A stretch of 9,651 nt of DNA from Deltaproteobacteria bacterium (GTDB lineage Bacteria; Desulfobacterota; GWC2-55-46; DRQE01): assembly GCA_016219165.1 (NCBI GenBank), contig JACRCB010000046.1, forward strand, positions 1 through 9,651, written 5' to 3'. The position numbers and the translations under genes are program-made. Within the stretch, counting starts at the first letter, position 1, and each line of letters opens with the position of its first letter. Below, piece by piece: positions 6,935-9,651 of the stretch. The notes below the pieces were generated by a model. The model was not told the origin of the DNA, did not search any database, and was given only the letters and a program-made list of their open reading frames with translations.

Positions 6935-7023
6935 CCCAGCACCACTTTGGACAAGGCTTCCTTCATAACATTCAAATCCGACCCGCGTCGCCGCGAGGCG
7001 TGCGTGTCCAAAGTGGTGCTGGG
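6935..7023 (+). repeat. Palindromic element A, copy 3
   Basis: An 89-base element with perfectly complementary 19-bp arms: CCCAGCACCACTTTGGACA (6935-6953) and 7005-7023. The second hairpin at 6984-7004 is identical to that of copy 2: 8-bp stem, one bulged T, one G.T pair, GCGA loop. It again abuts the right arm. The inner GGCTT stem is weakened here because its partner reads AATCC. It differs from copy 2 at four interior bases. It starts about 43 nt downstream of the RNase J stop and lies 44 nt before the DUF362 start, so it separates two transcription units. Confidence 0.87.
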
Positions 7024-7040
7024 GGAGCGAAATTCTCCCC
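7022..7040. other. Hairpin just downstream of the RNase J gene
   Basis: GGGGAG (7022-7027) and CTCCCC (7035-7040) form a 6-bp stem with a 7-base loop. It overlaps the outer edge of element A3 by two bases. Together with GGAAG...TTTCC at 7041-7053 it makes a run of small hairpins in the RNase J 3' region. There is no T-tract on the minus strand, so it is not a standard intrinsic terminator; it could protect or mark an RNA 3' end. Confidence 0.4.
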
Positions 7041-7065
7041 GGAAGAATTTTTCCCCGGCAACCTG

Positions 7066-8727
7066 TCAGATTTCAAATATTACCGGCACTATCACAGGTC
7101 TTCTTTCGAGCGTTTTGTTAAAGAACCTTCTCAATGCCCTTCTCACTTCCTCTTTTATCTCGAGGCAATCCCCCCTGGCCTCGGCGCTGACCCCTCCGAG
7201 CGCCGCTGCGACCGTAGCCTTCGCCCTTTCGAGGAGGTCCAATCTCTCCTCTTCAAAGACAAGCCCCCTCGTTATGATTTCGGGGCCGTAGATTATCTCC
7301 CCGGTTTTTTCATTGAGCGCCACAACCGCAATCACCATCCCGTCCTGAGACAGATGTTTCCTGTCTTTAAGCACCATATCCTTCACATCCCCGACGCCCT
7401 TGCCGTCGACAAAGACCTTGCCCGCCTCGACCTTCCCGGTAACCATTGCGCCGCCCTCCGAGACCTCTACGACATCCCCGTCCTCCGCGATTATCACCCT
7501 TGCGGAAGGCACCCCCACCTCCTCGGCGAGATGTCCGTGCCGCACAAGATGCCTGAATTCGCCGTGGACCGGGATGAAATAATGGGGCTTCACCATATTG
7601 AGCATTATCTTCAGTTCCTCCTGGCTTGCATGCCCTGACACGTGGACCTCCGAGACCTTCTCGTATATGACCTCCGCCCCGCGGCGGTAGAGATGGTTCA
7701 TCATGCTGGCAATCGCCTTTTCATGGCCGGGTATGAACTTCGAGGAAAGGACAACGGTATCTCCCTTCTTAACCTTAATCTGCTTATGGTTGTCCATCGC
7801 CATGCGCGTAAGCGCGCTCATGGGTTCTCCCTGTGAGCCCGTTGTAAGGAGCACGACATTATCCGCCGGGAGCCAGTCTAAATCCTTAAAGTCGAGTATA
7901 AGCCCCTCCGGGGCGTTCAGGTATCCGAGGGTCATCGCAATCCTTACGTTTTCAACCATGCTCTTACCGTTGAGTATGACCTTTCTCCCGAGTTTCTCCG
8001 CCGTGTTGAATACCTGCTGGGTCCTGTGGATGTTGGAAGAGAATGCGGCGACTATTATCCTGCCCGTGCATTTCCTGAATATCTCCTCGAGGTTCACCCC
8101 TATGACCTTTTCAGACAAGGTATAGCCCTCCTTCTCCACATTCGTGGAGTCGGACATAAGCACCATAACACCCCTCTCCCCGTATTCAGAGAACCTCGCG
8201 TAATCCGTCACCTCCCCGTCGACCGGGGTCTGGTCGAACTTGAAATCCCCCGTATGTATGACAACGCCCGCAGGCGTTGTTATGGCAAGCCCAACCCCGT
8301 CGACTATGGAATGGCTTACGCGTATAAACTCGACCGTGAAGGGGCCGATAGAGACTACTTCCCGCGGCCTTACGGTCTCAAAGGAGGTGGTCTTCAAGAG
8401 GTCGAATTCCTCCAGCTTCGCCTCTATGAGGCCTATTGTGAGCGCGGTTGCGTAGATGGGAACGTTTATCTCCTTTAATACAAACGGAAGCGCGCCGGTA
8501 TGGTCTTCGTGGCCGTGGGTTATTATGAAGGCCACGACCTTCTCCCTGTTTCTTAAAAGATAACTTATATCGGGTATTACGATGTCTATCCCGAGCATGT
8601 AATCCTCGGGGAACATCAGTCCGCAGTCGATTACTACCACGGAGTCCCCGTACTCGATTGCGAGCATGTTGAGCCCTATCTCCCCGAGCCCGCCGAGCGG
8701 GATTATCTTGATGGGTTTTTTATCCAT
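7066..8727 (-). CDS. rnj: Ribonuclease J
   Basis: A 553-residue metallo-beta-lactamase/beta-CASP protein of the RNase J family, close to the family's usual length of about 555. These enzymes are 5'-to-3' exo- and endoribonucleases in mRNA decay and rRNA maturation, acting in the cytoplasm. The N-terminus KIIPLGGLGEIGLNM is typical. Metal ligands are visible: H71-x-H73-x-D75-H76, H139, D161 in HTGDFKFD, and H388 in FIPVHGEFRHL. The beta-CASP part includes TTGSQGEP (295-302) and VHVSGHASQEEL (361-372). The C-terminal domain is complete. The start is forced by an in-frame TAA four codons upstream. The ribosome site AAAAAAAGG sits only two bases from the ATG, unusually close. Element B occupies its leader, which may influence expression. 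Confidence 0.97.
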   Translation of the reverse strand: MDKKPIKIIPLGGLGEIGLNMLAIEYGDSVVVIDCGLMFPEDYMLGIDIVIPDISYLLRNREKVVAFIITHGHEDHTGALPFVLKEINVPIYATALTIGLIEAKLEEFDLLKTTSFETVRPREVVSIGPFTVEFIRVSHSIVDGVGLAITTPAGVVIHTGDFKFDQTPVDGEVTDYARFSEYGERGVMVLMSDSTNVEKEGYTLSEKVIGVNLEEIFRKCTGRIIVAAFSSNIHRTQQVFNTAEKLGRKVILNGKSMVENVRIAMTLGYLNAPEGLILDFKDLDWLPADNVVLLTTGSQGEPMSALTRMAMDNHKQIKVKKGDTVVLSSKFIPGHEKAIASMMNHLYRRGAEVIYEKVSEVHVSGHASQEELKIMLNMVKPHYFIPVHGEFRHLVRHGHLAEEVGVPSARVIIAEDGDVVEVSEGGAMVTGKVEAGKVFVDGKGVGDVKDMVLKDRKHLSQDGMVIAVVALNEKTGEIIYGPEIITRGLVFEEERLDLLERAKATVAAALGGVSAEARGDCLEIKEEVRRALRRFFNKTLERRPVIVPVIFEI

Positions 8728-8729
8728 TA

Positions 8730-8770
8730 CCTTTTTTTAGGGGGTTGGGTCAGCAGACCTGCAACCCCCT
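8730..8770 (-). promoter_or_regulatory. Leader hairpin adjoining the RNase J ribosome site
   Basis: On the minus strand AGGGGGTTG (8770-8762) pairs with CAACCCCCT (8747-8739), enclosing an inner GGTC/GACC stem with a TGCT loop and a two-base bulge, about 13 bp in all. It is followed at once by AAAAAAAGG and the ATG at 8727. The same bases 8740-8760 can instead pair with the distal arm of element B, so two mutually exclusive folds are possible. This would suit leader control of an RNase gene, but no such control is shown. Confidence 0.5.
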
Positions 8771-8879
8771 CAGCCAGCCGCCCCACGGCCTGCCCCGCCC
8801 TAAGTCGCTTCGCTCCTCAGCCGCGGCATTCCGTCCTCCGCCAGGCTGACCCGCCTTAAGGTCTGCTGACCCACCCCCC
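8740..8879. repeat. Large nested palindromic element B in the RNase J leader
   Basis: The outer arms 8740-8760 and 8859-8879 pair at 20 of 21 positions; the single mismatch is T8745/C8874. Inside are TCAGCC (8770-8775) with GGCTGA (8844-8849), and GCCGC (8777-8781) with GCGGC (8823-8827), so the element can fold as nested stems about 140 nt long. Each arm also holds the short hairpin GGTCAGCAGACC. On the plus strand the right arm is followed by CGGG and six T (8884-8889), a terminator-like arrangement opposite to the genes. It is a single copy here, so calling it a dispersed repeat is inference from its form. Confidence 0.7.
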
Positions 8880-8880
8880 C

Positions 8881-9051
8881 GGGTTTTTTAAAAACAAACA
8901 TATTAAAAGACTTTCACGACAAGACTTATCACAAGATTCCATGCCGGTCAAATAAGGCCCTGCCCCGGAGATTTTTAAATACAAAAATAAACTTCACCTT
9001 CACTCGATAAAGGCGAGGGCCCTAAAGATTTGCGGAAATCGGCCTCTATTC
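8881..9051. other. AT-rich gap between the acyltransferase gene and element B
   Basis: No gene is supported in this stretch. With element B it makes a 324-base gap. On the minus strand TAATAT (8905-8900) resembles a -10 hexamer, but no acceptable -35 lies 15-19 nt upstream, so I do not call a promoter. No hairpin plus T-tract is visible for the acyltransferase gene on the minus strand. Confidence 0.45.
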
Positions 9052-9651
9052 TCAAAGGGAATCGAGTTCTTTCTGGAGCGCCTCTTTCGTAACGCTCATC
9101 AATTCCCTTTCATCGGCGCTTCCTGCCTTTATGGGCCTGCCTATGGAGACCCTCACGGTTGCGGGGTTTATAGAAAGACTCCCCCTTTTCATAACCTTCT
9201 CCGTGCCCTTTATGGCAACCGGCACTACGGGCGCCCCACTCCTTACCGAAAGCAGAAACACCCCCCTCTTGAAAGGAAGAAGCCTTTCCCCCTCATTCCT
9301 CGTGCCCTCGGGGAACACCAAAACAGAGGTGCCGCGTTTTATCCTCTCCGCCGCCTTGCCTATGCTCTTTACCGCCTCTCCCGCATCGGTCCTGTCGATG
9401 GCTATGTAGCCGGCAAGACGCATGGCCCAGCCCACGAGGGGAATATTAAAAAGCCCCCTCGTCGCAACCCACCTAAACTGCAGGGGAAGGCTTGCCTGCA
9501 GGACCGGTATGTCGAAGGCGCCTTTATGGTTGGAGACGAATGTTACCGGCGAGGGGGGGATATTTTCGATACCCTTAATCTCAACCCTCACCCCGGAAAT
9601 AAATAAAATTATCCTCATCCAGAACGTGGCGACGGAGTGGACCGCGTTGCC
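9052..9651 (-). CDS. plsC: 1-acyl-sn-glycerol-3-phosphate acyltransferase (PlsC family), 5' end outside window
   Basis: The reading frame stays open to the window edge. The 11 codons before the first in-frame ATG (9618) read GNAVHSVATFW, which fits the N-terminal helix of this family, so the gene is taken as partial and starting upstream. Numbering from that ATG, the catalytic NHx4D motif is N30-H31-K-G-A-F-D36, the glycerol-phosphate region reads RGLFNIPLVGW (54-64), and FPEGTR is at 102-107, followed by FKRGVF and VVPVAIKGT. PlsC enzymes add the second acyl chain to lysophosphatidic acid at the inner membrane. It ends in TGA 172 nt before element B. A related lysophospholipid or lipid-A-like acyltransferase cannot be excluded, so the symbol is a family-level call. 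Confidence 0.9.
   Translation of the reverse strand, partial: GNAVHSVATFWMRIILFISGVRVEIKGIENIPPSPVTFVSNHKGAFDIPVLQASLPLQFRWVATRGLFNIPLVGWAMRLAGYIAIDRTDAGEAVKSIGKAAERIKRGTSVLVFPEGTRNEGERLLPFKRGVFLLSVRSGAPVVPVAIKGTEKVMKRGSLSINPATVRVSIGRPIKAGSADERELMSVTKEALQKELDSL

Noticed and set aside
1..7023. The three A elements as a CRISPR array
   Set aside because: The copies are kilobases apart with genes between them, vary in length, and there are no spacers or cas genes.
5557..7023. A2-DUF362-A3 as a complete composite transposon
   Set aside because: No transposase or recombinase is encoded, and no target-site duplication is evident at the outer edges. Only a cassette or recombination hypothesis is kept.

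Overview
The window looks like part of a bacterial chromosome. All six complete or partial genes lie on the minus strand. Bacterial origin is supported by GGDEF and HD-GYP cyclic-di-GMP enzymes, an RNase J and a PlsC-type acyltransferase. The DUF362/ferredoxin protein and the signalling style suggest a Gram-negative, probably anaerobic lineage of the Desulfobacterota/Nitrospirota kind; that placement is a weak inference from gene content only.

Layout from right to left, in the direction of transcription. Bases 9651-9052 are the 3' part of a 1-acylglycerol-3-phosphate acyltransferase gene that runs off the window. A 324-base gap follows, holding a large nested palindrome (element B, 8740-8879). 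Next are RNase J (8727-7066), a short gap with palindromic element A3, and a DUF362/two-[4Fe-4S] protein (6890-5784). A 311-base gap with element A2 follows, then a four-gene signalling operon (5472-72), then the partial element A1 at the window edge.

The operon encodes a PocR-like/GAF/GGDEF diguanylate cyclase, a STAND-type NTPase fused to a C-terminal HATPase (anti-sigma-factor kinase-like) domain, a STAS anti-sigma-antagonist-like protein, and a GAF/HD-GYP c-di-GMP phosphodiesterase. The first three genes overlap by 11 and 17 nt and the fourth follows after 53 nt, so they are very probably co-transcribed. I infer a module in which c-di-GMP synthesis and breakdown are coupled to a partner-switching pair (HATPase/STAS). 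No sigma factor and no PP2C phosphatase is visible.

The most striking non-coding signal is a family of three related palindromic elements, A1-A3. They share an outer stem of 12-20 bp, a conserved interior and, in two copies, a second hairpin with a GCGA loop. One outer-stem position has changed on both sides between copies (T:A in A1, G:C in A2 and A3). A1 lacks exactly the second hairpin. G.U pairs, the GNRA-type loop and a T-tract all favour the plus strand as the folded RNA, opposite to every gene. Each gap between inferred transcription units carries one such palindrome (A or B), and none lies inside the operon.
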